A DNA stretch of 64,000 nucleotides from Solwaraspora sp. WMMD1047. Lineage in GTDB: Bacteria > Actinomycetota > Actinomycetes > Mycobacteriales > Micromonosporaceae. The translations under genes were made by a program, and so were the position numbers. Under the pieces are notes generated by a model that did no database searches, had not been told where the DNA came from, and saw only the letters and a program-made list of their open reading frames with translations. Positions 42,138 through 50,640 of the stretch are shown here, one piece after another. The DNA lies in contig NZ_JARUBL010000001.1 of NCBI RefSeq assembly GCF_029626155.1, forward strand, positions 2,976,001 to 3,040,000, read 5' to 3'. The stretch's first letter is position 1. The number at the start of each line of letters is the position of its first letter.

Positions 42138-42581
42138 ATGTTGATGCGCACAGATCCCTTCCGTGAGGTGGACCGCCTCGCCCAGCAGTTCTTCGGCACC
42201 GTGCAATCGGGCACCTGGTCCCGCCCGGCACCCATGCCGATCGACGCCTTCCGTACCGGTGACGAGTTCGTCGTCGCGTTCGATCTGCCCGGGGTCGACC
42301 CGGACGCCATCGACCTCGACATCGAACGCAACGTCCTGACGGTCAAGGCCGAAAGACGACCTCTGCAACTCGACGGGAACGCCCAGGTGCAGCTCAGCGA
42401 GCGCCCGCTCGGCGTCTTCTCCCGCCAGTTGTTCCTCGGCGACTCCCTGGACACCGAACGCATCCAGGCCAGCTACGACAACGGGGTGCTGGTGGTGCGG
42501 ATCCCGGTCGCCGAGCAGGCCAAGCCCCGCAAGGTGGCGATCGGCACGACCGACACCACCCGCAGGGCGATCAACGCCTGA
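42138..42581 (+). CDS. Hsp20 / alpha-crystallin family small heat-shock protein
   Basis: 147 residues, ATG after AGGAGG (42125-42130). The N-terminal arm [20 protein letters not shown] is typical of actinobacterial Hsp18/Hsp20. The alpha-crystallin domain (about 33-125) contains [36 protein letters not shown] and [17 protein letters not shown]-independent holdase against heat-denatured proteins. Expression is probably controlled by the divergent repressor through the operators in the 125-nt gap. Confidence 0.95.
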   Translation: MLMRTDPFREVDRLAQQFFGTVQSGTWSRPAPMPIDAFRTGDEFVVAFDLPGVDPDAIDLDIERNVLTVKAERRPLQLDGNAQVQLSERPLGVFSRQLFLGDSLDTERIQASYDNGVLVVRIPVAEQAKPRKVAIGTTDTTRRAINA

Positions 42582-42633
42582 CCGATCGCGTGGCGATCAA
42601 CGCCTGACCGATCGCGTGGCGATCAACGCCTGA
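42566..42633 (+). repeat. 26-bp tandem repeat spanning the hsp20 stop codon
   Basis: The unit GGCGATCAACGCCTGACCGATCGCGT occurs at 42566-42591 and 42592-42617, then a 16-base partial copy to 42633. It repeats the last codons and stop of hsp20 beyond the gene; each unit contains GATCGCGTGGCGATC-type self-complementarity. Confidence 0.9.
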
Positions 42634-42704
42634 CAGCTCGCAGGGCACCGTCCCGGCCGGTGATGCACCGGCCGGGACCGGACAGAACCGGGAGGTGGCC
42701 AAGC

Positions 42705-43013
42705 ATGATGCGGACGACGATCACCGGTCCGTCGGCCGGCAGCCGCGGATCAACCCTCGACCCGGTACGGGAAGCCTTCGTCGAGGCGGTTCGCCACGAC
42801 GACGATCTGATGCGGGCCGAATTCGACGCGCTGATCGCCGCCAACTGGCCCACCCGGCCGCCGCCCCCGCCACCACCGGCGCTGCCGCGCCCGGTGCCGC
42901 GCCCCGCCGGGTGGCCGGCGACGCCGGCACCCCGCCGGGAACCGGCCGGGCGACGGCCGCGAGCCGATGCGCGGCCGAGAAGCCGGCAGCGATCCCCGCC
43001 GCCCGCCCGCTGA
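42705..43013 (+). CDS. Small proline-rich hypothetical protein
   Basis: 102 residues from the ATG at 42705 with GGAGGTGG six bases upstream. Residues 1-45 may be a short helical region (DPVREAFVEAVRHDDDLMRAEFDALIAANWP); the rest is Pro/Arg-rich (RPPPPPPPALPRP) and likely disordered. I do not recognise it. Called real because of the strong ribosome-binding site and its place behind hsp20. Confidence 0.55.
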   Translation: MMRTTITGPSAGSRGSTLDPVREAFVEAVRHDDDLMRAEFDALIAANWPTRPPPPPPPALPRPVPRPAGWPATPAPRREPAGRRPRADARPRSRQRSPPPAR

Positions 43014-43189
43014 GAAGTCGACCGTCCACAGCCGACCCGGAAAGGCGGGTGATGCCGCGCCGCGGAACATCGCGAGCCACCCGGCCCGCCGCGCCGTGGC
43101 GCGGCGGGCCGGTCCGTCCGCGTCCGCGACGGGCTCGGGTGCGCAGCCGCCCGCGATCGGCTCGACCCGGCCAGGGCATACTGAGCCGC

Positions 43190-43639
43190 ATGGAGATCAT
43201 TCCCGGCATCGGTGTCGAGCAGGCCCGGATCGGCGAACCCAGGTCCGATGTGGAGGCCCGGATCGGCGCACCGGTCCACGGACCGGGCGGTCGCAAGGCC
43301 GTCTACGACACCACCCCCGGCCTGGTCATCGCGTACACGCCTGACGACCGGGTCGAGCTGGTCGAGATCGGCTACGCCGGGGACGGTGGCGAGGAGGTCT
43401 TCTTCGACGGTGTACAGCTCACCTTCCGGTTCCTGGAGGAGGTGGTCGCCGACCTCGAGGCCAAGGGCCACGAATACACCCCGTCGGACATCGGGTACGA
43501 CTTCCGCGCCGGCTTCGCGGTCTGGTCGATGGGGTCCCGGTGGGCTTTGGACCTGGACCCGAACGCCGACGAGGACGACGAGCGCGCCGTCTCCGAGGGC
43601 GTCTCCGTCGGCCCGTACGAGTACTTCGTCGGAGCGTGA
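43190..43639 (+). CDS. Hypothetical acidic protein
   Basis: 149 residues from the ATG at 43190; a CATACT at 43177-43182 just upstream could be a -10 giving a leaderless message. Composition is normal for a globular protein (IIPGIGVEQARIGEPRSDVEARIGAPV, VYDTTPGLVIAYTPDDRVELVEIGYAG, FAVWSMGSRWALDLDP). The first part recalls 'guided entry' or SmpA-like beta motifs in which IGxxxxxVxxxLG repeats occur, but I cannot assign it. Acidic C-terminus. Confidence 0.7.
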   Translation: MEIIPGIGVEQARIGEPRSDVEARIGAPVHGPGGRKAVYDTTPGLVIAYTPDDRVELVEIGYAGDGGEEVFFDGVQLTFRFLEEVVADLEAKGHEYTPSDIGYDFRAGFAVWSMGSRWALDLDPNADEDDERAVSEGVSVGPYEYFVGA

Positions 43640-43658
43640 CCGGCGCGGAGCCGATCGG

Positions 43659-44588
43659 TCAGCGGTAGCCGGTGACGTCGGCGGGCCGGCCGGCGTCCTG
43701 CACCTCGACCAGGTAGCGCCAGGCGTCGGGTCGGCTGCCGTCCAGATCGGTGAAGCCGTACTCCCGGGCGAGCCCGCCGCTGGAGAGCGACTGCCCGTTC
43801 CAACGGGCGACCTCGGGATCGGCGGCCAGCGCGGCGACCGCCCGGCCGACGAACGCGGGGCTCTCCGAGATGGCGAAGTGCGGCTCCTTGGCGATGGCGT
43901 CCCGCCAGTTCTGTTCGGTGACCCCGAAGTGCTCCAGCATGAGCTCGGACCGCATCCAGCCCGGGGTCAGCGCCACGGCCGTCCCGCCGAGCGGGCCGAT
44001 CTCCTTCGCCTGGGCGTACGCCATCCGCAGCACCGACGTCTTGGCCAGGTCGTAGAAGAACGAGATCCGGTAGTTCTCCCGGTTGTAGGCGTCGGTGCCG
44101 TCGGTCATCTCGACCACCAGTCCGCCGGGCCGACGGGTGAGCAGCGGCAGCGCGAAGTGGCTGGTGACGATGTGCGTGTCGACGGCCAACCGCAGGATCC
44201 GCAGGCCGGTCTCCAGCGGGTGCTCCCACAGCTTCTGGTCCCAGCTGAACAGTGCCTCGGCGCCCCAGATGTTGTTGACCAGCACGTCCAGCCGACCGTG
44301 GTCGGCGTCGACGCGCTCGACCAGGGCGCGGACCTGGTCTGCTTCGAGGTGATCGACCTGCACCGGGATCCCGGTGCCACCGGCCGCCGTGACCAGCTCC
44401 GCGGTCTCCTCGATCGTCTCGGGACGGTCGATCTCCGACCGCTGCTGCCGGGTGCTGCGCCCGGTGACGTAGACGGTCGCCCCCCGGGCGCCCAGCTGCA
44501 CGGCGATCTGCCGCCCGGCTCCCCGGGTCGCCCCGGCCACCAGCGCGACCCTGCCCTCCAGAACGTTGTCCTCCAGAACGTTGTCCAT
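43659..44588 (-). CDS. Short-chain dehydrogenase/reductase (SDR)
   Basis: 309 residues from the ATG at 44588; an alternative ATG at 44618 adds ten residues. GATRGAGRQIA cofactor motif, VNNIWG in place of NNAG, and the catalytic pair in YDLAKTSV (Tyr-x-x-x-Lys). The C-terminal part (GGLAREYGFTDLDGSRPDAWRYL) is longer than in classical SDRs and includes a substrate loop. The substrate is unknown. Monocistronic, facing the degraded gene at 44.7 kb. Confidence 0.87.
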   Translation of the reverse strand: MDNVLEDNVLEGRVALVAGATRGAGRQIAVQLGARGATVYVTGRSTRQQRSEIDRPETIEETAELVTAAGGTGIPVQVDHLEADQVRALVERVDADHGRLDVLVNNIWGAEALFSWDQKLWEHPLETGLRILRLAVDTHIVTSHFALPLLTRRPGGLVVEMTDGTDAYNRENYRISFFYDLAKTSVLRMAYAQAKEIGPLGGTAVALTPGWMRSELMLEHFGVTEQNWRDAIAKEPHFAISESPAFVGRAVAALAADPEVARWNGQSLSSGGLAREYGFTDLDGSRPDAWRYLVEVQDAGRPADVTGYR

Positions 44589-44694
44589 GTCGCCCACTCT
44601 CTCAGCGACCTCTGACATTCTTGGTCGGTTCGGCCGGCGCGGTCAGCTTCGACCGGCGGAGCGGCCGCGTACCAGCGGCAGGTACACGTCGTCG

Positions 44695-45175
44695 ATGATG
44701 GATGTCTACCGGTCGGCTGAGACCGCCGGCGGGTTCGCCGCCAGCTTCACCGACGGGATGCGCAGCCTCGCCCGGCAGGGAAAACCCGTCGCCATCACCG
44801 AGTTCGGCTCGGCCACCTACGGCGGCGCCGGCGACCGCGGCACGCACGGTCTGGAGATCGTCGAGTACGACGAGCGCGGCGGCCCGGTCCGACTCGACGG
44901 CGAGTACGCCCGCGACGAGGCCGGCCAGGCCGCGTACCTGCGCGAGCTGCTGGCGGTGTTCGACGCCGGTGGGGTCGACGCCGCCTTCGTCTTCATCTTC
45001 GCGCTCTACGACCATCCGGCACCGCCGCACCGGCGACCCCCGCGACGACCTGGACCTCGCCAGCTACGGCATCGTGAAGGTCCTCGAAGACCGGCCCGGC
45101 GACACCTACCCGGACCTGCCGTGGGAGCCCAAGGCCGCGTTCGGCGCCCTCGCCGACTACTACCGGCGGCGTTGA
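44695..45175 (+). pseudogene. Remnant of a glycoside-hydrolase-like barrel protein, truncated and frameshifted
   Basis: Starting at 44695 the frame reads MMDVYRSAETAGGFAASF, KPVAITEFGSATYGGAGDRG, AAYLRELLAVFDAGGVDAAFVFIFALYDHP, then becomes nonsense. One frame over, from 45029, it continues TGDPRDDLDLASYGIVKVLEDR and PWEPKAAFGALADYY to a stop at 45175. Together this looks like the C-terminal half of a TIM-barrel protein sometimes annotated 'abortive infection' in actinomycetes. The N-terminal half is absent and one frameshift lies between about 45013 and 45028. Family naming is from memory and moderate. Confidence 0.65.
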
Positions 45176-45265
45176 GGCGCCCCCGGCACCCGCAGGGCTA
45201 CCTGGCCGGACCACCACGTCGACGCCGGTGGGGCGGCAACGGGTCGAGCAAGAGGGACGGGCAGG

Positions 45266-45892
45266 TCACTGCCGCGCCTTACCGGCCGGCCCGGGTGCCG
45301 ACGTCGCTGGTCCCGCTGCTCGGATGAACTGGTCGACGGCGGTCTGCCCGATGCCCTCCAGTAGTTCCGGCGGCACCAGCTTGCCGTTGGTGAGCGTGGC
45401 GATGCCCTGCAGCGTGGCGAACAGGACGACCCCCACGCGCTCGGGGTCGCCGGCTTGGAGGATGCCCTGGTCCTGGCCCTGGGCGATCAGATCCTGCATC
45501 AGCCCGAACGGCGCCGCGGCGGCGGCGACGAGCCGATCGGCGCCCGCGCGTTTCTTGCTGGTGAACATCAGTTCCAGCAGCGCGGCGTCCTCGGTGGCGA
45601 ATCGCAGGTAGGTCGCCGCCATGGCATGCAGGCGGGGCCTGAACCCGGCCCCGGCGGCGTCGAGTGCCACCCGCAGCTCCGCCTCCAACCGGGCGAATCC
45701 GGTCTCGGCCAGTGCGTCCAGCAGCGCCTGCCGGTCCGGGAAGTGTCGGCGGGGCGCCGCGTGGCTGACCCCGGCCTCGCGGGCCAGCTCGCGTAGCGAC
45801 AGTTGATCTGCGCCGTGTTGGCGCAGGCTGCGCTCGGCGGCGGCGAGCAGCGCCGGGCGGAGGTTCCCGTGATGGTACGAGGGCACGGTCAC
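45266..45892 (-). CDS. TetR-family regulator with WHG-type C-terminal domain
   Basis: 208 residues from a GTG. The N-terminal helix-turn-helix (about 10-55) has RPALLAAAERSLRQHGADQLSLRELAREAGVSHAAPRRHFPDRQALLDALA. The C-terminal domain (75-190) is the type found in many actinobacterial TetR proteins with GQDQGILQAGDPERVGVVLFATLQGIATL. Divergent from an SDR gene; the 56-nt gap holds the SDR promoter and direct repeats, so it probably represses that gene. Confidence 0.9.
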   Translation of the reverse strand: MTVPSYHHGNLRPALLAAAERSLRQHGADQLSLRELAREAGVSHAAPRRHFPDRQALLDALAETGFARLEAELRVALDAAGAGFRPRLHAMAATYLRFATEDAALLELMFTSKKRAGADRLVAAAAAPFGLMQDLIAQGQDQGILQAGDPERVGVVLFATLQGIATLTNGKLVPPELLEGIGQTAVDQFIRAAGPATSAPGPAGKARQ

Positions 45893-45912
45893 ACCCTACC
45901 CAGATGTTGCCG

Positions 45913-45941
45913 TTGACAGCATTGTTTGCGCTGACTACATT
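45913..45941 (+). promoter_or_regulatory. Near-consensus promoter of the divergent SDR gene
   Basis: TTGACA (45913-45918), 17-nt spacer, TACATT (45936-45941). The ATG follows 7 nt later, so the message is probably leaderless. CATTGTTT occurs at 45920-45927 and again at 45938-45945, flanking the -10; a likely TetR-family target. Confidence 0.75.
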
Positions 45942-45948
45942 GTTTCTC

Positions 45949-46857
45949 ATGACAACATTCACCCCCGCGCAGCTCCCCGACCTGACCGGCCGCACCTTCG
46001 TGATCACCGGCGCGAACAGTGGCATCGGGCGGTCCGCCGCCCGCGCGGTGGCCGCCCGGGGCGCCCGGGTCGTGCTCGCCGTCCGCGACCTCGCCAAGGG
46101 CCGTGCCGCCGCCGAAACCATGACCGGCGACCTCGACGTGCGGCGCCTGGACCTGGCCGATCTCGCCTCGGTCCGCACGTTCGCCGAGCGCTGGACCGAG
46201 CCGATCGACGTACTGATCAACAACGCCGGCCTGATGATCCCGCCGCTCGGCCGGACGGCCGACGGCTTCGAACTCCAGTTCGGCACCAACCACCTCGGGC
46301 ACTTCGCGCTCACCAACCTGCTGCTGTCGCGGATCCGCGGCCGGGTGGTGACCGTCTCCTCCGGATCGCACCAGGTCGGCCGGATCGACTTCGACGACCC
46401 CAACTGGGAACGCCGCTCCTACCGGCCGTTCGCCGCGTACGCCCAGTCGAAGCTGGCGAACCTGCTCTTCACCGCGGAACTGCAGCGCCGGCTCATCGGG
46501 GCCGGCTCGGCGGTGCTCGCGACCGCCGCGCACCCCGGCATGGCGGCCACCAACCTCCTCGGGCACACCGAGAATCGACGGTCCGTGCTGACCGCGGTGA
46601 ACAGAGCCTTCCTCAGCCGCTTCTCGCAGAGCGAGGAAGCCGGTGCGCTGCCCACCCTCTACGCGGCGGTGGCGGACGTCCCCGGCGGAAGCTACGCCGG
46701 CCCGGACGGATTCCTGCAGGGGCGCGGGGCGCCGAAGCTCGTCGGCCGGTCGAGGAGTGCCCGGGACGACGCACTCGCCCGTCGCCTGTGGACGGTCTCC
46801 GAGCAGCTGACCGGCGTCACCTTCCCATTGGCCGTGACGACGACCGCGAACGGGTGA
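45949..46857 (+). CDS. SDR-family oxidoreductase (retinol dehydrogenase/WW-domain oxidoreductase type)
   Basis: 302 residues. GANSGIGRSAARAVAARGA, DVRRLDLADLASV, INNAGLMIPP, VVTVSSGSHQVG and the catalytic YAQSKLANLLF (Tyr/Lys). HPGMAATNL is a family signature. The start at 45949 is set by the promoter directly upstream. Probably controlled by the divergent TetR protein; the substrate is unknown. Confidence 0.9.
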   Translation: MTTFTPAQLPDLTGRTFVITGANSGIGRSAARAVAARGARVVLAVRDLAKGRAAAETMTGDLDVRRLDLADLASVRTFAERWTEPIDVLINNAGLMIPPLGRTADGFELQFGTNHLGHFALTNLLLSRIRGRVVTVSSGSHQVGRIDFDDPNWERRSYRPFAAYAQSKLANLLFTAELQRRLIGAGSAVLATAAHPGMAATNLLGHTENRRSVLTAVNRAFLSRFSQSEEAGALPTLYAAVADVPGGSYAGPDGFLQGRGAPKLVGRSRSARDDALARRLWTVSEQLTGVTFPLAVTTTANG

Positions 46858-47011
46858 GTCGGTCAGGGCGGAAGCTGGTGCCGGCGGCGGCGCCCCGGGC
46901 TGCCGTGGTAACCGACGTTGCTGTCCTTGATCGGCGCCAGGTCGCTCCAGCGCAGTCGCGTGCCGGCCGGGACCCGCTCCGCCGGCAGTGGCCCGCGACT
47001 ATCGTGGCCGG

Positions 47012-47224
47012 GTGAGTACCCGCGACGTGCCCGCGCAGATCGGTGACCTGCCACCACTCGGCCGGCCGGCCAACAGCGCCCTGCTCGGCGCCGGCATCAC
47101 CACCCTGGCGCAGGCGGCCGGCCACTCCCGCCGCGACCTGTTGGCGATGCACGGGGTCGGGCCGAAGGCGGTCGGCATCCTGGCCGCCGCCCTGGCCGAA
47201 CGGGGCATGACCTTCGCCGACTGA
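47012..47224 (+). CDS. Small helix-hairpin-helix DNA-binding protein
   Basis: 70 residues from the GTG at 47012; a TATCGT at 46999-47004 may be the -10 of a leaderless message. Two helix-hairpin-helix-like units: LPPLGRPANSALLGAGITTLAQAAGHSRRDLLAMHGVGPKAVGILAAALAERG, similar to the RNA polymerase alpha C-terminal domain. Such proteins bind DNA without sequence specificity; the role is unknown. Confidence 0.75.
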   Translation: MSTRDVPAQIGDLPPLGRPANSALLGAGITTLAQAAGHSRRDLLAMHGVGPKAVGILAAALAERGMTFAD

Positions 47225-47288
47225 CGGTCCCGCCGGCCCGCCCGGACGGCGTGCGGTGCCGCCCCCGCCCGGGAGGTGCCTCGGGTCG

Positions 47289-47687
47289 TCACGGCCGGGC
47301 GTCGAACTGGGCGCGGGCCTCGAAAACCCGATCCATGTGCGTCTCCGCCCAGGTCTTGATCGCCACCATCACCGGGACCAGCTCCCAGCCCAGCGGGGTC
47401 AGCGCGTAGTCGACGCGGGCCGGCACCGACGCGGTCACCGTACGGGTGAGCAGACCGTCGCGTTCCAGCTTGCGCAGGGTCTGGGTGAGCATCTTCTGAC
47501 TGACCCCGGCGATGCGGCGGGCGAGCTCACCATGCCGCTTCGGGCCGTCGGAGAGCGCCGCGATCACCAGCGCCGCCCACTTGTCGGTGAGCGTGATCAG
47601 CAACTCCCGGGTCGGGCAGGCCGCCAGGAACGCGTCATAGTCGCGTTTTGCCTGCTCACGCCGTTGCTCAGCACTTACTGTCGACAT
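47289..47687 (-). CDS. HxlR-family winged-helix regulator
   Basis: 132 residues. Family pattern: CPTRELLITLTDKWAALVIAALSDGPKRHGELARRIAGVSQKMLTQTLRKLERDGLLTRTV, then VDYALTPLGWELVPVM. The single conserved Cys near residue 24 (ACPTREL) is the redox-sensing position of HxlR/YodB-type proteins. Divergent from an MDR oxidoreductase, whose expression it probably controls in response to electrophiles or quinones. Confidence 0.92.
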   Translation of the reverse strand: MSTVSAEQRREQAKRDYDAFLAACPTRELLITLTDKWAALVIAALSDGPKRHGELARRIAGVSQKMLTQTLRKLERDGLLTRTVTASVPARVDYALTPLGWELVPVMVAIKTWAETHMDRVFEARAQFDARP

Positions 47688-47705
47688 GTCTCACGATCCT
47701 TGCCG

Positions 47706-47759
47706 GTGCCCTAGGCACTTCAAGGTACCTACTTTCCCCCAGTGCCCGCCGGTACCTAC
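47706..47759. promoter_or_regulatory. Operator candidates between the HxlR and MDR genes
   Basis: GTGCC-CTA-GGCAC (47706-47718) is an exact inverted repeat, and GGTACCTAC occurs twice (47724-47732 and 47751-47759), 27 nt apart. One or both are probable HxlR binding sites. Confidence 0.5.
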
Positions 47760-47797
47760 GGTCGTGGCGTCAAGGACATGAAGGGGAGGGCACAGCG

Positions 47798-48712
47798 ATG
47801 CGCGCAGTCAGCTATGCGGAGTTCGGCGGGCCGGAGGTCCTGCACGTCGCGGACCGGCCGGTGCCGGAGCCCGGGCCAGGGCAGGTGCGGGTACGGGTGG
47901 GCGCGTCCGTCGTCCACCCGGTCGACCTGATGGTTCGCGCCGGCCGGTTCCCGGCGCCGCTGCCGACCGGACTGCCGTACACCCCCGGCTGGGACGTGGC
48001 CGGCCGGATCGACGCGGTCGGCCCGTCCGTCGCCGGTCTCACCATCGGCGACGAGGTCGTCGGCTTCTCGCCCTGGTTGCAAACCACCGTCGGCACGCAC
48101 GCGGAGTTCGTGGTCATGCAGGCCGAATGGCTGACCGCCGCACCGGCCGGGGTGCCCGCCACCGAGGCCGCGACCCTGCCCACCAATGGCCTCGCCGCCG
48201 CCCAGGCCCTCGACCTGCTCGGGCTCCCGGCCGGCTCGTCGGTGCTGGTCACCGGCGCCGCCGGGCAGGTCGGTGGGTTCCTCCTCGCGCTGGCCCGCTC
48301 CGCCGGCCTGCGCGCCACGGGGGTCGCGGGGGCCGGTGACCGGGAGTTCGTCGAGTCCCAGGGCGCCGCCTTCGTACCGCGCTCGGACGGTCCGCCCGCG
48401 GTGCCGCCCGCCAGTTTCGACGCGGTCGTCGATCTGGCGGTGGTCGGCGAGCCGCTGCTGGACCTGGTCCGGGACGGCGGCGGCTTCGTGGCGGCCTCGC
48501 CGCCGCTGCGCCCGGAGCCGGTGCGGGGGATCGGCGTCCACGCACTCGACGTCTCGCCGGACGGCGCCCGCCTGGGCGACCTGGTGAAACTCGTCGAAAG
48601 CGGGGACATCCCGCTGCGGGTCGCCGAGGTGTTCTCCTTCGCGGAGGCGGCGGCGGCGCACGACCGCCTGGCCCGGGGCGGAGTCCGGGGTGGGGTGGTG
48701 ATCGTTCCCTGA
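47798..48712 (+). CDS. NADP-dependent MDR-type quinone oxidoreductase
   Basis: 304 residues from the ATG at 47798 after GGGGAGGG. MRAVSYAEFGGPEVLHVADRPVPEPGPGQVRVRV start, PYTPGWDVAGRIDAVG, and the nucleotide motif VLVTGAAGQVGGFLLALARSAG. There are no zinc-binding Cys, placing it with zeta-crystallin-like quinone reductases. It probably detoxifies quinones or enals under control of the divergent HxlR protein. Confidence 0.9.
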   Translation: MRAVSYAEFGGPEVLHVADRPVPEPGPGQVRVRVGASVVHPVDLMVRAGRFPAPLPTGLPYTPGWDVAGRIDAVGPSVAGLTIGDEVVGFSPWLQTTVGTHAEFVVMQAEWLTAAPAGVPATEAATLPTNGLAAAQALDLLGLPAGSSVLVTGAAGQVGGFLLALARSAGLRATGVAGAGDREFVESQGAAFVPRSDGPPAVPPASFDAVVDLAVVGEPLLDLVRDGGGFVAASPPLRPEPVRGIGVHALDVSPDGARLGDLVKLVESGDIPLRVAEVFSFAEAAAAHDRLARGGVRGGVVIVP

Positions 48713-48723
48713 CCGGCAGCCGA

Positions 48724-49629
48724 TCAGCGCCGGATCTCCCGATCAGCCACCCGGGAGCGCTCAGCCGCCGCGCCGGCCCGGGTGGCGTGCAGGGTGGCCA
48801 GCAGTTCGAGGCGGTCGGCGTCCGCGCTGCCCGGCTCGGCGGTGAAGACCAGCAGCACCGGCCCGGGGCTGCCGGGCAGCGGATACGTGTCCCAGTCCAG
48901 GATGATCTCGCCGACCTCGGGGACCTGGAAGGTCTTGGTGCCGTGCACCGATTCCCGGACGTCGTGCCGCGCCCACATCCGCCGGAACTCCGCGCTGCGG
49001 ATGCTCAGTTCGCCGACGATCGCGGTGGCGCGCGGGTGGGTCGGGTCGGCCGCGATCCCGGCGCGCATCATGCTGATGTAGTCCAGCGCCTGCTGCTCCC
49101 AGTCCCGGCACCGCCGCCCGTCGGTGCGCGCGTCGTCGAAGAGCAGCAGGAGCATGTTGAGCCGGTCGGGTGGGTAGCTGTCCGGGTCGCCGAGCAGCGC
49201 CTCCGCCAGGTGGTTCCAGGCGAGCAGGTCGAGGTGCCGGCCGAGCACCACGGCCGGGGTGCCCAGCGCTCGCAGCAGCCGCCAGGTGCTCTCCGGCACC
49301 CGCTCCGGCTCGCGCTCCACCCGGGTGGGCGCCGGCCGGCGGGCGGCCCGGGCCAGGGTGAACAGGTGCCGGCGTTCCTCGGTGTCGAGGGCGAGGGCGG
49401 TGGCGAGCGCGTCCAGGACGGCGTCCGACGGGCGTACCTCCCGGCCCTGCTCCATCCGCTGGTAGTAGTCGGTGCTCAACCCGGCCAGCAGGGCCAGCTC
49501 CTCGCGCCGCAGCCCGGTCACCCGGCGGCGGCCGCCCGGCGCCAGGCCCACGTCCTGCGGACGGAGTCGACTGCGGCGGGCGCGCAGGAAGCTGCCGAGT
49601 TCCTGGGCGTACGGATGAGTGCCGGCCAT
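48724..49629 (-). CDS. XRE-family regulator with MmyB-like ligand domain
   Basis: 301 residues. The N-terminal helix-turn-helix (about 8-70) has the typical LGSFLRARRSRLRPQDVGL, RRRVTGLRREELALLAGLSTDYYQRMEQGR. The C-terminal MmyB-like PAS-related domain (about 105-280) has WRLLRALGTPAVVLGRHLDLLAWNHLAEALLGD and FRRMWARHDVRE. These regulators usually control an adjacent divergent SDR gene, as here. Confidence 0.92.
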   Translation of the reverse strand: MAGTHPYAQELGSFLRARRSRLRPQDVGLAPGGRRRVTGLRREELALLAGLSTDYYQRMEQGREVRPSDAVLDALATALALDTEERRHLFTLARAARRPAPTRVEREPERVPESTWRLLRALGTPAVVLGRHLDLLAWNHLAEALLGDPDSYPPDRLNMLLLLFDDARTDGRRCRDWEQQALDYISMMRAGIAADPTHPRATAIVGELSIRSAEFRRMWARHDVRESVHGTKTFQVPEVGEIILDWDTYPLPGSPGPVLLVFTAEPGSADADRLELLATLHATRAGAAAERSRVADREIRR

Positions 49630-49729
49630 GCGGCAAGTGTGCCGCTGCCGGCGGCGGTGTGGGTAGGTCTGGCGGTCCTAGGCAAACCGGTGCGACCGGA
49701 ACGCGCCGGGCCGCCCCTAGCGTCGGGGC

Positions 49730-50623
49730 ATGACCACAGACATTCCGAACCAGCGCGGCCGGGTGGCCGTGGTGACCGGCGCGAACTCGGGGCTCGGCCT
49801 GGTGACCGCCACCGAACTGGCCCGCGCCGGAGCCCGGGTCGTCCTCGCGGTGCGAAACACCGCGGCCGGCGCGGCGGCGGCCCGGCAGATCGACGGTGAC
49901 GTCCAGGTCCGGGAGCTGGACCTGGCCTCGCTCGCCTCGGTCCGCGCCTTCGCCGCCAAGCTGGCCGCCGACCACCCGGTGATCGACCTGCTGATCAACA
50001 ACGCCGGCCTGGTGCTGCTCGGTGCGCGCCGCACCACGGCCGACGGGTTCGAACTGCACCTGGGCACCAACCTGCTGGGCCACTTCGCCCTCACCGGCCT
50101 GCTGCTGGAGAACCTCACCGCGGCCCGGGCGGCCCGGGTCGTCAACCTCAGCTCGATCACCCACAAGAACGCCCACCTCGACTTCGACGACCTGATGTCG
50201 GGGCGCGACTACAACGCCTCCCGCGCCTACGGGGTCTCCAAGCTCGCCTGTACGGTCTTCGGCCTGGAACTGGACCGCCGACTCCGGGCCGCGGGCGCAC
50301 CGGTGATCAGCGTGCTGGCGCATCCCGGGATCACCCGGAGCAATCTGACCCCGCGGGCGTGGCAGGACCGAGGCCGGTTCGGTCGCGTCCTGGCGAGCGC
50401 GGGGCTGCTGCTCACCCAGCCGGTCGACCGGGGCGCCGGGCCGCAGTTGCACGCCGCCACCGCACCCGGCCTGCGCGGCGGCCAGTTCTTCGGACCGGCC
50501 GGGTTCATGGAGCTGCGCGGCCGGGTCACCGAGGTGCGGCCCAGCCCCGAGGCGGCCGACCCGGCCGTCGGCCGGCGCCTGTGGGACGTGTCGGAGAACC
50601 TGACGGGAGTCGGTTACCTCTGA
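49730..50623 (+). CDS. SDR-family oxidoreductase (retinol dehydrogenase-like)
   Basis: 297 residues. GANSGLGLVTATELARAGA, DVQVRELDLASLASV, INNAGLVLLGARRTTADGFELHLGTN, VVNLSSITHKNA and the YGVSKLACTVF active site. Close in layout to the SDR at 45949, so the two may be paralogues. A TAGCGT at 49718-49723 is a possible -10. Paired with the divergent XRE regulator. Confidence 0.9.
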   Translation: MTTDIPNQRGRVAVVTGANSGLGLVTATELARAGARVVLAVRNTAAGAAAARQIDGDVQVRELDLASLASVRAFAAKLAADHPVIDLLINNAGLVLLGARRTTADGFELHLGTNLLGHFALTGLLLENLTAARAARVVNLSSITHKNAHLDFDDLMSGRDYNASRAYGVSKLACTVFGLELDRRLRAAGAPVISVLAHPGITRSNLTPRAWQDRGRFGRVLASAGLLLTQPVDRGAGPQLHAATAPGLRGGQFFGPAGFMELRGRVTEVRPSPEAADPAVGRRLWDVSENLTGVGYL

Positions 50624-50640
50624 CGGCGGCGGGCCGTTCG

